DNA of 64,000 nucleotides from Leptoclinus maculatus (GCA_032191485.1 JAVDOI010000005.1:1758001-1822000); one strand, 5' to 3'; positions 10,391 to 22,659 are shown, numbered from the stretch's first letter. Numbers and translations: made by a program. The notes: generated from the sequence alone by a model not told the origin.

Positions 10391-13337
10391 CACACTCTTC
10401 AGAGTGTGTTACCTTTATGGTCTAAGAGTAAGTTTCCCCAACTAAACAGTCATATCAACAGTTGTTAAAATTCATCCTCATCATCTATACCTAACCAATT
10501 TCCCTACATCTTTGTCTCACTAAGCACAGTATCAATTAACCCCTATGTAAAAGTCTACGAATACAACGGCATCAACAGAGGACAAGGACTGTAGCTGATG
10601 TGAGCGGCTCTTGTCGTGATGCTGGTTGGTCCAGGTGGTAGGCGCATATGGTAGAGGACTGCTTCAGGTTTCATCCTGTACAATGAGGAATAGAAAGAAC
10701 AATTTCTGAGAAGCTTTGTCTGCTCACTTAACAAAAATTATACTTAATTCAATGTATCTTTAAATCCCAATTTTACCCTATAAAACAAAAAAATCCCAAA
10801 ACAAACTGACAAAACAATATACAGTCAATTTTTAAAATTTCAATATCTCACCGGATGTTTTCAGAAGTCCATCTGGACTCAATCAGGTCCTCCAGAATCC
10901 CAGTGTAGATGATCAGGAACTGTGTTGTTCAGAATGAAAGTACTACAAGCAAATCCAAACATTTTGCACACTGCTAAAATCATATTTAATGCCATTCTGT
11001 TCTGCAAGGCCATTAAACTAGTCTTATCTACCAGCTCATGAAGTCCCACTATGGCATCACGAGTGAAGTTTATAAAATACTGCTGGTTATAATATATGTA
11101 ATTAATCCAATCCACATCTTTATTGATTGTCGACCATCAAAAAAAATGCTGATTCGAAACCGGCTCCTACTTGATTTCTAGCTTTAAATTCATTAGACAC
11201 CCCCCTTGGTACCCTTATGTCATCTATGTAAACTTCTCTAAAATGGATCTCTCATGGTCCAGTCCAACTTGTTGGCACCTATGGACCTCATCCACAGCCA
11301 GCTACCTGGTAATACAATAGGAGACTGCTTTCTCCTGTCAGCAGCTGCCTCTGTGTTCATCACCTGTGAAAATAAAACTTAAAACATGTTAGTTAACGTC
11401 TTTGTATCTCTTATTGGTCAGCACCAAACAATCGAAAGTCTAAATGTTAAATCAAAATTAATTAAAATTGTGAACTAAAGTTAAAATCAAAAATTACAAA
11501 TGTCGAATCAAAATCAACTATTTCAGTTAAAACACTGAATCAAAATAAACAACTGTAGGACACCAATTGAATTAAAACTGGAGGTTAAAATATTGGATCA
11601 AACTAAACTTACTAAACTAAAGTTGAACTGTTGAATTGAAACTAAAATGAATAATTTAAGTTACAATTAATATTATCAATGACTATTAAAATACTGAATT
11701 AAAACTAAGAGCAACAATCTAAGTAAATGCAAATTAAAATATAGAGTCCAAAACAATGATATCACAAGTTTATCACCAAAAACTCACCTTATTGTAATGT
11801 ATCTATCAATCTACTAGATGACTAAGTATTTGGTAGTCCTAAAGTAATTACTCCTACAAAAGATAGGTGGTGAAACGTTCTGTAGTTCTCTAATTATTTC
11901 ACCTCTAGGTTTTCTGGGTAGTGGAGTTTACTGTAATTATCATGCAATTACACCTCCAAACCGCTAGATGTCGAAGTTATCTTCTCTTCTTCTATGGTGT
12001 TTTCCTCAAAAAACTGGCGCGAAAACGAACAAAGAAGCTAATGCTACTAGCGGCTATTGTTATTAGCTTGAGCTACACGGTCAAAACGTATCTTCAGCAC
12101 ACACAAAGCACCGTAGTCTCAACTCTTACAATATGCCACATTCACACAACTTCTCAAACTAGTCCTGGCCGTGGCTTCTCACCACCATACCAGATATTAT
12201 AATCAATAGTCTCCTCTTTCACGATCTAAGGCAGCACCAGAACTGCAATCAGTCTCCAGCTTACCATATCATTCACACAACACAATGCTATCTTAGCACT
12301 GTAACCCAATGCAACGACTAAATACACAGTTTAATGTATTGTTTCCCCTTTAGGTTTTATCATAACGTAGCAGCCAGTCTCTTCGATTTAAGTAGTTTAA
12401 CGCCTGTTCACTAGACCCAAAAAACGAGCAAAACAGTTCGCAGTTCGCCTAGCTCAACACTAAACCCACGAAGTCTTAACTACGCCTTCCAGTTCGCCAT
12501 AGCTTACAAACTCTCTGCTACTCTTCTAAGAGATCAACCCCACGTTAGCCACCCCTAATTGTCTAAGATACACAGTTAGTACCATGCACTATTTCCCATC
12601 ATTACAATTAACTTACCGTAGCGGCCAGCCTCTGCAGCAGTTTAAGCGCATGTTCACCGGACCCGAACCTCATGCACGTCCATGCGGATAATTCAGTATC
12701 GCCCAATTACACACCCTGTTCAACCCGAGATCGTAGCCCCACAAATCTATAATTTATTCCCTCCCGCACTTAAGAGTCATCAGTTCCTCAGACCCGAAAC
12801 TGCCAATGCAAGAACTGAGGGGACCGTCGCCTTGTCCTCACGTAACCCTGCCTCGCAGTTTCAGTTCGCCCGAAGAACCAAAGCCCAGAACTTCGACCGC
12901 TTCTCAAGCTTCTTTCTAGCTGCTTAGTTCCAATAGCTAATACTATAGCGTGATCAATGCTAATTCAACATCCCCCTCTCCCGGGGTTACCTGCACATCA
13001 GGCCTCACCGGTAGGATTTCACAACAAAGAACAACGTGTAATCAAAGCACACATATGTTCCTAATTCAGCTTGCAGATGCTATTCATACAGAGTTACAAC
13101 CACTTTAAAGTTAAATCAATACAGTTACCAGTTGGCTGCGGTCTCCTCCTCTGTCCAGCTTCCAGTAACGTAAATCATGCAAACACTTCCGCCTAAGGTT
13201 TCCTATTCTACCTAACAGATTTCTATTAAAACGGCTCTGCTCACCTTATAGTCGTGCGCACTCCGAAAGTGTCTACTGATCTCACGTCATGTCAGCCTTC
13301 TCAGAGTCGAATATTCAAAGCCCCTAATGTCCCTTTG
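10391..13337 (-). other. non-coding interior of the LTR element
   Basis: The part at about 11400-11800 is strongly A/T-rich, with repeated TTAAAAT and TGAATCAAAA-type words. Two diverged copies of a segment lie about 250 bp apart: GTAGC(A/G)GCCAG(T/C)CTCT, then GTTCAC(T/C)(A/G)GACCC, at about 12367 and 12611, each preceded by a CACAGTT...TTTCCC phrase. Near the 5' side the minus strand contains AAGGTGAGCAG (about 13235), a splice-donor-like site as found in retroelement leaders. No protein motif was recognised. Confidence 0.6.
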
Positions 13338-13355
13338 TCCCTTCGTGGTCGCCAA
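13338..13355 (-). promoter_or_regulatory. primer-binding-like site
   Basis: Two to three bases inside the 5' LTR the minus strand reads TGGCGACCACGAAGGGAC. The TGG start and position match a tRNA primer-binding site. I cannot name the tRNA with certainty. Confidence 0.6.
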
Positions 13356-13357
13356 AT

Positions 13358-14171
13358 TGTTGGGGCAAAGTATATTAACAGGAGTCCAGCGCTGGCCTGG
13401 TTCTCTATTTACTTCTTACTGCGCATGTGCACCAAATAAGTTCGCTGAATTCAGGTTTCAAAATAAAACATGTATTTAATAACAAATGCAATCTGAATTA
13501 ACTATCGATAGTAAAATGCTCTCGAGAACAGCTTTCACACACACTCCAAACAGGAAGCTTGTTACCTGAAGGACGAAATGTGATGAAGAGACTGAAATAA
13601 ACATTTGAATCTCCTTTCATAGTCCGTAAAATATCTGTCTCAAATACTATTGGCTAAATCCAGCTGACTCCTCCTAGCCTTAGTCAGCTGACTCCCTCGT
13701 CGTCTCCTATTGGTCTGCGTCTGTAGCTCCTCCTTCTTGGGGTCCCTCTTGGGTCCTCGCTCTATTCTTGGTGTCCTCTGTTAAAGCCCAACTTAAAATC
13801 CTGTCTATCCCTATCGACTATTCTTACAGATTAATACATTCATTAATAATACATCCAATAATTGTCTCTTATGGTTCCACTCCTATAGTAAACATATTGT
13901 AAACACTCTCTACACTAGATAAGTATTCTGGTACTTCCTGATACTTTGACACTTTTTACAAGCATATGTGCGGCATTTCCACGATGCTTCCTAAACTCAT
14001 TCTAAACATATTACATCTCATAGATAAATATATTGCAACACTTTAACCCATCGTAACATTCTTATTATTTTGACACTTCTATTCACCACAAGAGGTGCTA
14101 ATCATCATACTAAACTAATTCTAAAACTAAAATCCCACTAATTCTATACTTAAATACTGAAATCCTCCACA
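13358..14171 (-). repeat. 5' LTR (814 bp) of the LTR element
   Basis: Partner of 9554-10378, nearly identical except for its U5 end at 13358-13395. Confidence 0.88.
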
Positions 14172-14175
14172 CTAG

Positions 14176-16540
14176 CTAGTACAAGCCTCAGATGAGCCAA
14201 CTCAGTAACACCCTGCACTGCCAGCCCACTTCCTGCAACACATTGCTTTCAGGAATTGATCATTAAAAATCATAAAGCACATTTCTTAATGGAAGTGTGG
14301 CTCTTATCATTTTGGAACTGGTTTCAATGCAGTTACTTCTGCAAAGCCAACCCTTGGGGCCCGATGAGACCGTGTAAAGTGCAAAAGTGCTGATTGAAGT
14401 TGAATAAAGATAAGAGTGTGGGTTTTATTAATACACTCTCAGCCAATCATAGTGAAGCTCAACAACAGCAGCTATAAAATTCAAGAATCATATTGTTCTC
14501 TGGGAGATGCTGAGCGACTCTGTGTGATCACACAGAACCACAAATTTGTAGCCAGAGGCTGATGCTTTTTTTTTAACAGTAACTGTAGAGGAGAAGCGCT
14601 TACATATTTCATATCACAATTCAAAATGAATCTGGAAGGTAGACGGTTTTGTTGGAAACGAAAAGGAGTGTTTGAGTTATCAGCATATGAAAAAACTAAA
14701 TTATTGACATCAATAGAATTATTAATGTCAGTAAGATTATTAACAATTATTAATAATAACGGGGCACCACCCTGCGAACAGGGACCAATAACCAAACTAT
14801 AAACTAAGTCTCATAATTAGTGTTCACTCACAATGTCAATAGTCTGTGTACTATTACACATTCAGAGTGAAAGTGAAAGTTTGAGTACGAGCACAGACCA
14901 CATATCAGATATTATCATAATACATGCACAAAGTAATCACAGACAGCTGCTCTTTAAAGTATAACAGAGTTTATTAAGTTCCAATAATAATGATCAAGTC
15001 AACTAACATCTAAAACTAACAACTACTATACATTCATGAGCACGCTGTCTAAGATCAACAAACCGTGGTAAGAGGGAGATTGTGTGTGGGGGAGAGGCGG
15101 GAGCACAGCTCAGACAACGTATGATGTAATCTAAAACGTGCTACGTCACGTGGGACTGCACGTTGGAGACGTGGCGATAGATGGCGATATTTCCACGTGT
15201 CTGAAGCAGTTAGCTCACCCCGGAGCTACATTAGCTTCACGCTATATGTGTGTGGGGGTTAGTAAAAGAAGAGAGAAAGCAAACAAAACAAAATAAATCC
15301 TCCAAAAACAAAATAAGATCCTCCCCGCCGCGTGGAGTACGGAAGTTTGCTCTCTCATCTACAGAAACACGACTGACGATCTTTTAGTTGCCCAGCCACG
15401 GTTCTGGCCTTTGAACTGATGAGAAACAACTTCCGCCTCCGCTAGCGGTGAACCATCTCAACGCGATTGCAGCAGTATGAAATAGTCATTTCTCAATCGT
15501 TAATCTCTGCGATTGTTGAGCATACACCACATTATAAAAATGACACAGTAACTTAAGCAACACAAACAAGATAATAAACACAATGACCTAAATCTAGCCC
15601 AGACACCGTAGGTAAGTCTTACTATGAGTTGATTTCGTGGTCTGATCGGTCGGTCCCTCGAGTGGGGGGTGCACTCGGCTGCGCGGGCTCCAAGCGTAAA
15701 TTCTCTCTGTTGCAGAGAATTTCTTCGACCTGTTAAGGGAATTCTCCGTCCTTGTAATCGACTTGGTTAGAAAGAGAAGTTGTCCTCTTCCTCTGAAGAA
15801 TCTTTTTCTTCACATCTGCAGGAAAAATGTCCGCTTCCTTTGCCAGGATGCGAAACAAAAACAGTCTCTATTCGTCCAGCGAATGTAAAACTGTTAACCT
15901 AGAGTTTTCTTCTAAAAACAGCAACGTCGTGTTTGCCTCCTTACCTGCGAACTGAATCGCATGAACTGGCAAAGTTTTGGGGGAGAAAGACGGTTTTGTG
16001 GAAACAGGGTTGATCCACAGGGGTCCTGGGGTGTCTGTGGGCCTTGACCAATGGGAGGACAGCGTTGCATTTGCAGTGTTTCCCCTAGGTTTACAGCTTT
16101 GGGGGGGTGGACACCGACACAAACACTTAAAGGAATCATGATGTTGACTTGCAGGGAGACTCTATAAATGGCCTGTTTATGCTGCCTACATATTCGATGT
16201 CTGTGGGGCGGAACTCCGCCGTGCGCGATACAGAGAGCAGAGGAGAATTGTACACGCCACACACCACCATGTAGAGACAGAAATGACATGCCGTCGTACT
16301 TTTATAAATGTACAATTATTAGTGTTACAAATTGTTTATGTGTCACAAACTGTTGTGTCGTGGTGTTTTGTCCTGTTAAAGAGCGTTAGTTGTGGGTTAT
16401 TAATTGTTGTTATAAAGTTATAACCATGACTAGGGGTCCCTCTCAATACACTTAAGACAACTAGCTCCGACTGTAGCGTACCCTCAGTGGCGAACAATAT
16501 ATTTAGCTGCCTGTTAAAGAGCGACAGCAGTTGTTTCGGC
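14176..16540. other. no recognisable gene; unclassified sequence with promoter-like spots
   Basis: No open frame resembles a known protein. A CCAAT-like AGCCAATCATAG at about 14440 sits some 30 bp before CTATAAAATTC (about 14471), a plausible core promoter. A second TATA-like CTATAAATGG occurs near 16161. The part 15650-16150 is GC-richer and has CTGCAG/GTAAGT-like splice strings, but no exon could be supported. It may be a decayed retroelement or unique DNA. Confidence 0.35.
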
Positions 16541-16607
16541 TATGTACCGGTATGACGGTATATGAAAAATGTATATCATACGGGAAATTAAAACCGGTAT
16601 ACTGCCC
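16540..16607. mobile_element. hAT-type element end fragment
   Basis: ACCGGTATGACGGTATATG, then ACCGGTATACTGCCCAGCAC, resembles the subterminal and terminal sequence of teleost hAT elements whose inverted end reads GTGCTGGGC. No opposite end is recognised nearby, so this is a fragment. Confidence 0.4.
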
Positions 16608-16609
16608 AG

Positions 16610-17370
16610 CACTACTATCTACCCAAATCAGGCTCCAGATTGCTCTGCAAAATAGGAAGGCCAGATCCCTTTGTCTCAGAGCACATGGTCAATCACATGG
16701 CCCCAACAGTTTTTTAGGTACAATACATTTTTTAAATAGCCATTTCATGCAAACATCCAAATAGAGCTAGTTTATAAACAAATACATATAAATAAATAAA
16801 TATTCCCTCAGACCCCCCTACAGAGGTCCAGGTAAGTCCCAATGTCATGCATCACTCTGCTGGTCCCAAAAACGCATGCACATCTGGGAAAAACAAAGAA
16901 AACTGCTGATTCCACTGTCGATGACTTCACCTATGTTGTTTCAAGATCAGTGAAAATTCACCCTATCTGGGCTACTGCCCAGGAAGTGGAACACAAACGA
17001 CTTCATGCAATGCTACATAGGCCTTTAGATAGGAAAGATGTGCTGATGATTGTGTAATCAACCAGAACACTACACTCACGTGCCAGCTATTATGTTTAAA
17101 TTGGGCCCGCTCACGGATATCAAATGCCCTCCCACGGGTTTATGTCTGTGGGGTCTGGGTTCCAACCAAAATGAATGCGCACAAACAAATGAGGGAAGAA
17201 ATGTCTACCATCACTCCCCACTCATGGTTGTGCTGAGTTTGGTGTTTCTTCGTGGGGAGTGACGAGGTCAGAGCCCAGACGTCAAATATCAACGCTGAAC
17301 ATACAAAACACCACACAGAGAACTTCAAGACAGGAACCTGCAGTGTGGTTTCCCAGGGCAAACTGCTTTC
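16610..17370. other. no recognisable gene
   Basis: Short frames only. Simple A/T run near 16785-16802. A frame at 16842-17057 has no known similarity. Confidence 0.4.
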
Positions 17371-17373
17371 ATG

Positions 17374-18816
17374 TCAACGTGTCACAAAACAACAATTTGT
17401 TTTAAAATGGTAATGGTTTTAATCAGTTGTAGGTTGACAGAGAGATAATAATGGTTACTTTGAATGTATTTCTACAAAGTCATATTGCACTGGTCGGTGA
17501 AATGTGGTCTACATGAAGACGTGATTTCAACGCATTTGATCTTTCATATAAAATGCTGCCAACAAGATGCTCCCAGGACATCGTAATGAGAGCAGAGAAC
17601 ATTCTGTCTGTATGTTCATGTAAAATACTTTTGTTTACTGCTGGAACATGCATGCGCAGGGACTTGCAAGATGCACTGTTTCTGAAAACTCAGCACGGGA
17701 CTTGCGGAGCGAAGTAAACGAGCTGACGGAATAATCGTGAGGCTTCACACTAACTACATACTTTGTAAGTATTTGAACTACTGGATTCTAATATTGCAAA
17801 CCGAAATTAGTACCATTAGTATCATCATATGCTGCTCAAGATGCAGGCTGCTAGCTTGTAGCGTTAGCATGTTAGCTGGTAGCGTTAGCTTGTAGCTACA
17901 GCAGCATGGGCCAACAGTAAACATCAACATGTGTGTTAGTTAATGTTGGAGACTCTTTATGGGCTGTCGCTGTAGCCCAACGTTATACAATTTAGTTTTT
18001 AGGCCATTTTACATATAAAATACATGACAGAAAGCTAGTGGGGCTGTACCCAGTTTAAATGTGGAGGAAGTGAGTAAAACAAAGTGATGTACAAATAAGA
18101 AGATGGTCAAAACATGGTTATAGCAATATACAAACAATATAAAGGATTATACTGTGTAATATTCAAGTGAGCATCTTTCTGTTGTAAAGACATTTAAAAA
18201 CCGACTATGGTCACCAGTAAAAAGATGTTCAAAACTGGTCTAAAAGTGACATTTTTTTCTAATACTTTTATTTACAGATGTCCACCTTGAAAATATGGCA
18301 GACATTCTGAAACCGGCTCCTGTGTCGCTTTGACAATGACTTTAGAGAAGGAAAGGGAGATTATGGTTGTATATAAAGAACATTGTTTATATTATATTTA
18401 TATTGGTGCTTAATAAATATAAATTAATTGTTTGCCTGTGTCACTTGGTATTTGTCCTGTAAGTGGAAACTGTTGATGTGTTACTGTGACTAACTATTTA
18501 GTTGCTACATATTTTACTGTGAGCATTTCGGCGTTTAAAAGTGGTTCAAAAGTGAAAGTTTTTTCACCAACTATTATTATTTTGCAATATTGTCTTTCAA
18601 CTGAGAAATGTGGATCTGGTTACTTAGTCAACCTCTAAAATGATGATATACTATTAATAGCACAATGTTGAAATTTGGTCTAAACGTGAACGTTCAATCA
18701 ACGTCTTCAAATAGTCGTTGAAAAAACTAACTTTTGAACCAATTTTGAATGTCTTTTTAACGGTGGCCATAGACGTCTTTTAAACGTCTTTTCAATGGGA
18801 AAATGCTCGCTGGGAT
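17374..18816. mobile_element. repeat family copy A (ATCCCAG-ended element, left end missing)
   Basis: Closely similar over most of its length to 38740-40441 (shared GTCACAAAACAACAATTTG, GTTGTAGGTTGACAGAGAG and the right end GGCCATAGACGTCTTTTAAA then TGCTCGCTGGGAT). Unlike copy B it lacks the ATCCCAGTGAGCA left end. It contains a promoter/first-exon-like piece (GGAATAATCGTGAGGCTTCA, then TACTTTGTAAGTATTTG) that is common to both copies. No transposase. The family is unclassified. Confidence 0.7.
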
Positions 18817-19765
18817 GTGTCGAGGACATGGCCAATGTGCTGTGTGTAATTTATACTAATTTATGTCCACAGAGATCAATTAACTTAAACATTAACTTAG
18901 TTTGGCTTCTGATGTGTGGTCTGATATAACTTGAAGAAATAGTAACTTTTTCTTTCTTGGTGTGATTTTTGAAACACCTTTATCAAGAACCATCTATCAT
19001 GACTTCAATGAAACAAAGTGATATAAATCAGCTCCCATTGACTAGATCTGTAATTTCCTCATATCACTTAATCATTTTGTGTGACAGACAAGTACTTCTG
19101 TGTCACATCTACACCCTCTTTTCAATAAAAACATGAATGGGGGAAAAATTAGGGCATTACAAGCAAAGCACTGAATTTTACTTTATTGCTGGACCCCATT
19201 AGCACCAATAGACTTTTAAACAGGCATTTAAAGACGCTAAGTAGCTCTTCAGATGAGCCAGAACAGGAAAAAGTAGCTGATTGCTGCTGCCATATAACAG
19301 GAGAGATGGATTAGACCAAAGGAGAACAGAGGAAAGAAAGCTGCACTTTTTAGGACGTGATGGCTCAAGTGACACACATCTTTTATACACTGATATCAAC
19401 ACTGATGTGGATATCAGTGAAGTCATGTTGATCATGCAAGATTCTGTGAGATCCCAAGTCTCTTGCCACGCCGAAATTGTTAGGTATGATTGCCAAATGC
19501 TTTGACTGAACTGACTGGTTTGTGCATACTTTAAAATATAAAAACATTGTTAAATCTGTTGTTATGTCTGTGCTTTCCCATGTTCCAACGCAGGATTACT
19601 AACTGCTTTGGGGGCCCTACAACCTCAAGGGGCCCAAAGGCTCCAGGCTCATTATTTGCAATTTGATCCACAGGTTTTTTAATGAGGCGATGGGGCACAG
19701 TAGCCTCTGCCTTACAGAACAATGCAACATGAAAAACATTATCTCGGATCTACAACTGTGTTATG
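18817..19765. other. no recognisable gene
   Basis: Unique-looking. Open frames at 19281-19505 and on the other strand at 19199-19435 overlap and neither resembles a known family. Confidence 0.4.
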
Positions 19766-19769
19766 CAAA

Positions 19770-20050
19770 CTGCACTCAAAAAAAGGCTTTCAACAAATTT
19801 AATAAAATCATGGAAAGTATTTCCACACAATTAAACTGCTTTCTTTAAGCATTAAGCAATTCTGTTGGTCCAACTTAATTTACTTGGGTCGGATCAACTT
19901 AATTTATTAGGGTTGGGTCCGACTCAACTTACCAGGGTTGGTCGAACTAATTTGCCAGTATTAAAATTACAGTAGTAAATTAAGTTGATATGTATGAAAT
20001 ACTTTCCATGATTTAATTAAGTTAATTCAAAGAATAACTTTAGAGTGCAG
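19770..20050. mobile_element. small MITE with CTGCACTC termini
   Basis: The left end CTGCACTCAAA and the inverted right end CTGCACTCTAAAG continue into a shared AAATCATGGAAAGTATTTC about 40-60 bp inside, giving inverted repeats over roughly 70 bp. The centre has three to four imperfect about 30 bp units of CAACTTAATTTA(C/T)TAGGGTTGG type. Non-coding, 281 bp. No confident target duplication. Confidence 0.6.
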
Positions 20051-20087
20051 TCAACCCAACATATTTTTTTACATTTCTGCAGCATGC

Positions 20088-20620
20088 AAAGTCTGGATTT
20101 TAGGTGATAACTATGTCCGACGGGGTGAAAAGCAAGCAAGGGAGACCATGGGGACCCATCTTGGTGTGTCTGCCAATGTCCAGTGGTTTGGCAGGGGAGG
20201 CATGCGTTGGGATGACCTGCTTCCCTTCTTCCACAAGTGCCTCATAGGAAGAACTGCACCGGATGTTCTAGTGATTCACTGCGGGGAAATTACCTTGGAT
20301 GTGTGAAAAGCGTGCTACTTGTCAGAGCAATGAAGGGAGTCCTGCATGACCTCCACCAACAGTTTCCTCACATGAAGTTTATACTTTCTTCCATCAACCA
20401 GAGGTGCCACTGGAGGCACACCTCCCCTGGGAAGATGGAAAAAGCGTGGAAGTTTGTAAACAGTAATGGCTACCTTTGTTTTGAGTCTTAATGGGAGGAC
20501 AGTACAGCATCCATACATAGTGTTTGACAAACCGGAGCTATTTTTAAGTGACGATGTTCATTTAACTCCTAAGGGAAATTATATATTTTTAAATGCTATT
20601 GGTTTGCCCAGGGTTTGAAA
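20088..20620 (+). pseudogene. SGNH hydrolase-like ORF of an Ngaro-type retroelement, degraded
   Basis: From 20088 the frame begins KVWILGDNYVRRGEKQARE and continues GVSANVQWFGRGGMRWDDLL and APDVLVIHCGEITLDV before a stop at about 20305. A frameshifted continuation (KSVLLVRAMKG, then SSINQR and GKMEKAWKFVNS) reaches about 20490, then VFDKPELFLSDDVHLTPKGN. This is the SGNH hydrolase-like fold seen as an accessory ORF in fish Ngaro-type tyrosine-recombinase retrotransposons. The nucleophile block GDS is GDN here, and the HCGGND block is broken, so the copy is inactive. A splice-acceptor-like TTTCTGCAG lies directly upstream. The association with Ngaro is family knowledge; no recombinase was found in the window. 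Confidence 0.75.
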
Positions 20621-20779
20621 TCAGAATGATACGCTTTAAGCTATTGTTGTGAATGGGCAGTTACTTACATTCAGCCAATATAAATCTGGCTTTGAGTATG
20701 ATAATCACTGTTTCCTGCCCTTACAGCCTTACAACCTGCTATCATCTGTCCTTCAATACACTTACCTACAGCCTCGTTC

Positions 20780-21150
20780 AGAACCAGCAGAACAAGATGC
20801 AGACATTTAAAGAGGACTTAATGTGTAGAGTTTTGTTTTGTACTTTGTGCTCTAAAATAGAAAAAATGAAGTCCCCTCTTCGCCTGGACAAAATGACACT
20901 GGTCCCCTGTTAAATAGTATGGAGTGACACTCGCACTCCTACACCAGTAGAGAAAACTAGACCATCTTTGTGTTATGTGACAAAGTAAAATGCTAACTCT
21001 TTGATCAGTGTTTTCCTTTTGTAAAAATGTTCACTGTTCTGTCTCTACAGAAAGAAAGAAATAATTTGTCAGAGGACCTCTAGTGAATCATTTACCTGCA
21101 TGCAGAAATTTTGAAATAGTCAAAAAAATGCTAAATTCTTTTGCTGTAGG
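20780..21150 (+). repeat. direct duplication pair 1, copy 1
   Basis: Matches 21403-21800 with many shared stretches (ACAAGATGCAGAC, TTTAAAGAGGACTT, GAAGTCCCCTCTT, TATGGAGTGA, TTACCTGCATGCAGA). The two copies are about 630 bp apart and noticeably diverged. Confidence 0.75.
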
Positions 21151-21402
21151 CTACAATCTGTCTTAAAGATTTATATTTATTGGAGAATAGAGATGGTGGA
21201 ACATATTTTAGGCTATCTAATCGAGTTTGCATAAAGTAGAAGTCACACAACCAATGCTACATTCATTTCACATTGATACTCAGCAGAAGTTGGTTATTAT
21301 GGGTATTTACAGACTATTCTTTTCAACTGAAATGCTTCTTCAGCATGTACAGTTTAACTTGTACAGGCATTGAAACATTCAGTGTGTTGATGGAGTTACC
21401 AA

Positions 21403-21800
21403 CAGCCTCTCTCAGAACCAGCACAACAAGATGCAGACCTTTAAAGAGGACTTTATGTATGGAGTTCTGTGCTCTAAAACAGAAAAAATGGTTCCCACTT
21501 GGATGGTACAGAAAGACTGAAGTCCCCTCTTAACCTGAACATAATGATACTGGTCCACTGTTAAATGGTATGGAGTGATGCTCACACTCCTACACTAGTA
21601 CAGAAACAGACAATCTTTGTGTTGTCATGTGACACAGTTTGACAAAAAGAAACTAGCGCTTGATCACTTTTTGCTTTCATAAAGATAATGGTATAATGAT
21701 ACTGCTCTGTCTCTGTGGATAGAAACAAATAATTTGCCAGAGAACCTTTATTGAATCGTTTACCTGCATGCAGACATTTTGAAATAGGTAAGAATGCCTG
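21403..21800 (+). repeat. direct duplication pair 1, copy 2
   Basis: Partner of 20780-21150. It ends in CTGCATGCAG/CTGCATGCAT-type palindromic words near 21765-21840. Confidence 0.75.
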
Positions 21801-21809
21801 CAGACTGCT

Positions 21810-22280
21810 GGTATCTGCATGCATGTCTGTCTGCATGCATACAGTCTTTATCCATTGCCACTGACAAATAATGAATAAATAAAATAAAAACTCCGTCATT
21901 AGAATGTTAACTCCTATTTCATTTAAACTGTACATGTTAAGGAAACATTTCTGACAATTATTTGATTGACATCAATATAGAATATGTTTTCTCTGCAAGA
22001 TAGATTCCAGCAATGCAAGATTGTATCCACATAATGCGTGTTGTCCAGAGCATTTATACAACACACAATTTAGGTTTGACTAGTAGGTCCCCTCTTGTAC
22101 TGTTAAGACTGACAGAAGCAAGATCGATATGCAATTATGGATTAAGAAGCAAATTATCCGTATTAAAAATAGAGTAAATCAGTATGTTTAATCTGACCTT
22201 GCTATATTCATGAATTAATTTAAAATGAATGCCCTGAAGATGCCAAAACAGCCACAAAAAAGTGTAGTCGACGCATGATT
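21810..22280. other. no recognisable gene
   Basis: AT-rich. Another TCCCCTCTT word occurs at about 22088, recalling the duplicated blocks on both sides. Confidence 0.4.
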
Positions 22281-22284
22281 CAAA

Positions 22285-22505
22285 AGCTGGCTACGACTGG
22301 GTTATTAAGAGCAAATACAAAATTAAATGTAATCCACAGGATGAAGGGAACTCTTTAAAATGCATAATTTACCATTCCAAACAGGTCATGAAAATGAACA
22401 AGTCCACAGCAGAATATGAATTCCCTAAGAAGAAAATTACACTTCCTCTTGTGATCAATCTTTAAATGTAACTTCAAAATGTTTTATATGATCAAATGTT
22501 AGTCA
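22285..22505. repeat. direct duplication pair 2, copy 1
   Basis: Matches 22660-22880 (GGTTATTAAGAGCAA, TAATCCACAGGA, GAAGGGAACTC, CACAGCAGAATATGAATTCC, ATGTTTTATATGAT). Spacing about 375 bp. Confidence 0.75.
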
Positions 22506-22659
22506 GGACACAGACAGCTGAGCAAAATTATGATTTGAAGCTTCTCATGTCATGGTTAAGAAGACAACTTAAGTCACCTCTAAACCTCTGTCACTCATGT
22601 AACATATCACTGTAGCTGAACACTAAGGTGTTAACATACATTTATGCTGATTTGACATA

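Larger units (their letters stand above)
9554..14171 (-). mobile_element. LTR retroelement, no recognisable genes, 4 bp target duplication
   Basis: Two long direct repeats (9554-10378 and 13358-14171), both TGTTG...CACA on the plus strand, flank a 2,979 bp interior. The flanking CTAG at 9550-9553 and 14172-14175 is a 4 bp target duplication. Orientation is minus: next to the right LTR the minus strand reads TTTGGCGACCACGAAGGGAC, a primer-binding-like site, and next to the left LTR it reads TTAGGGGGGATT, a polypurine tract. The interior has no open frame above about 95 codons and no gag, protease, RT or integrase motif, so it is a non-autonomous or gene-less derivative. An endogenous retrovirus or gypsy relative are both possible from the 4 bp duplication. 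Confidence 0.88.
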
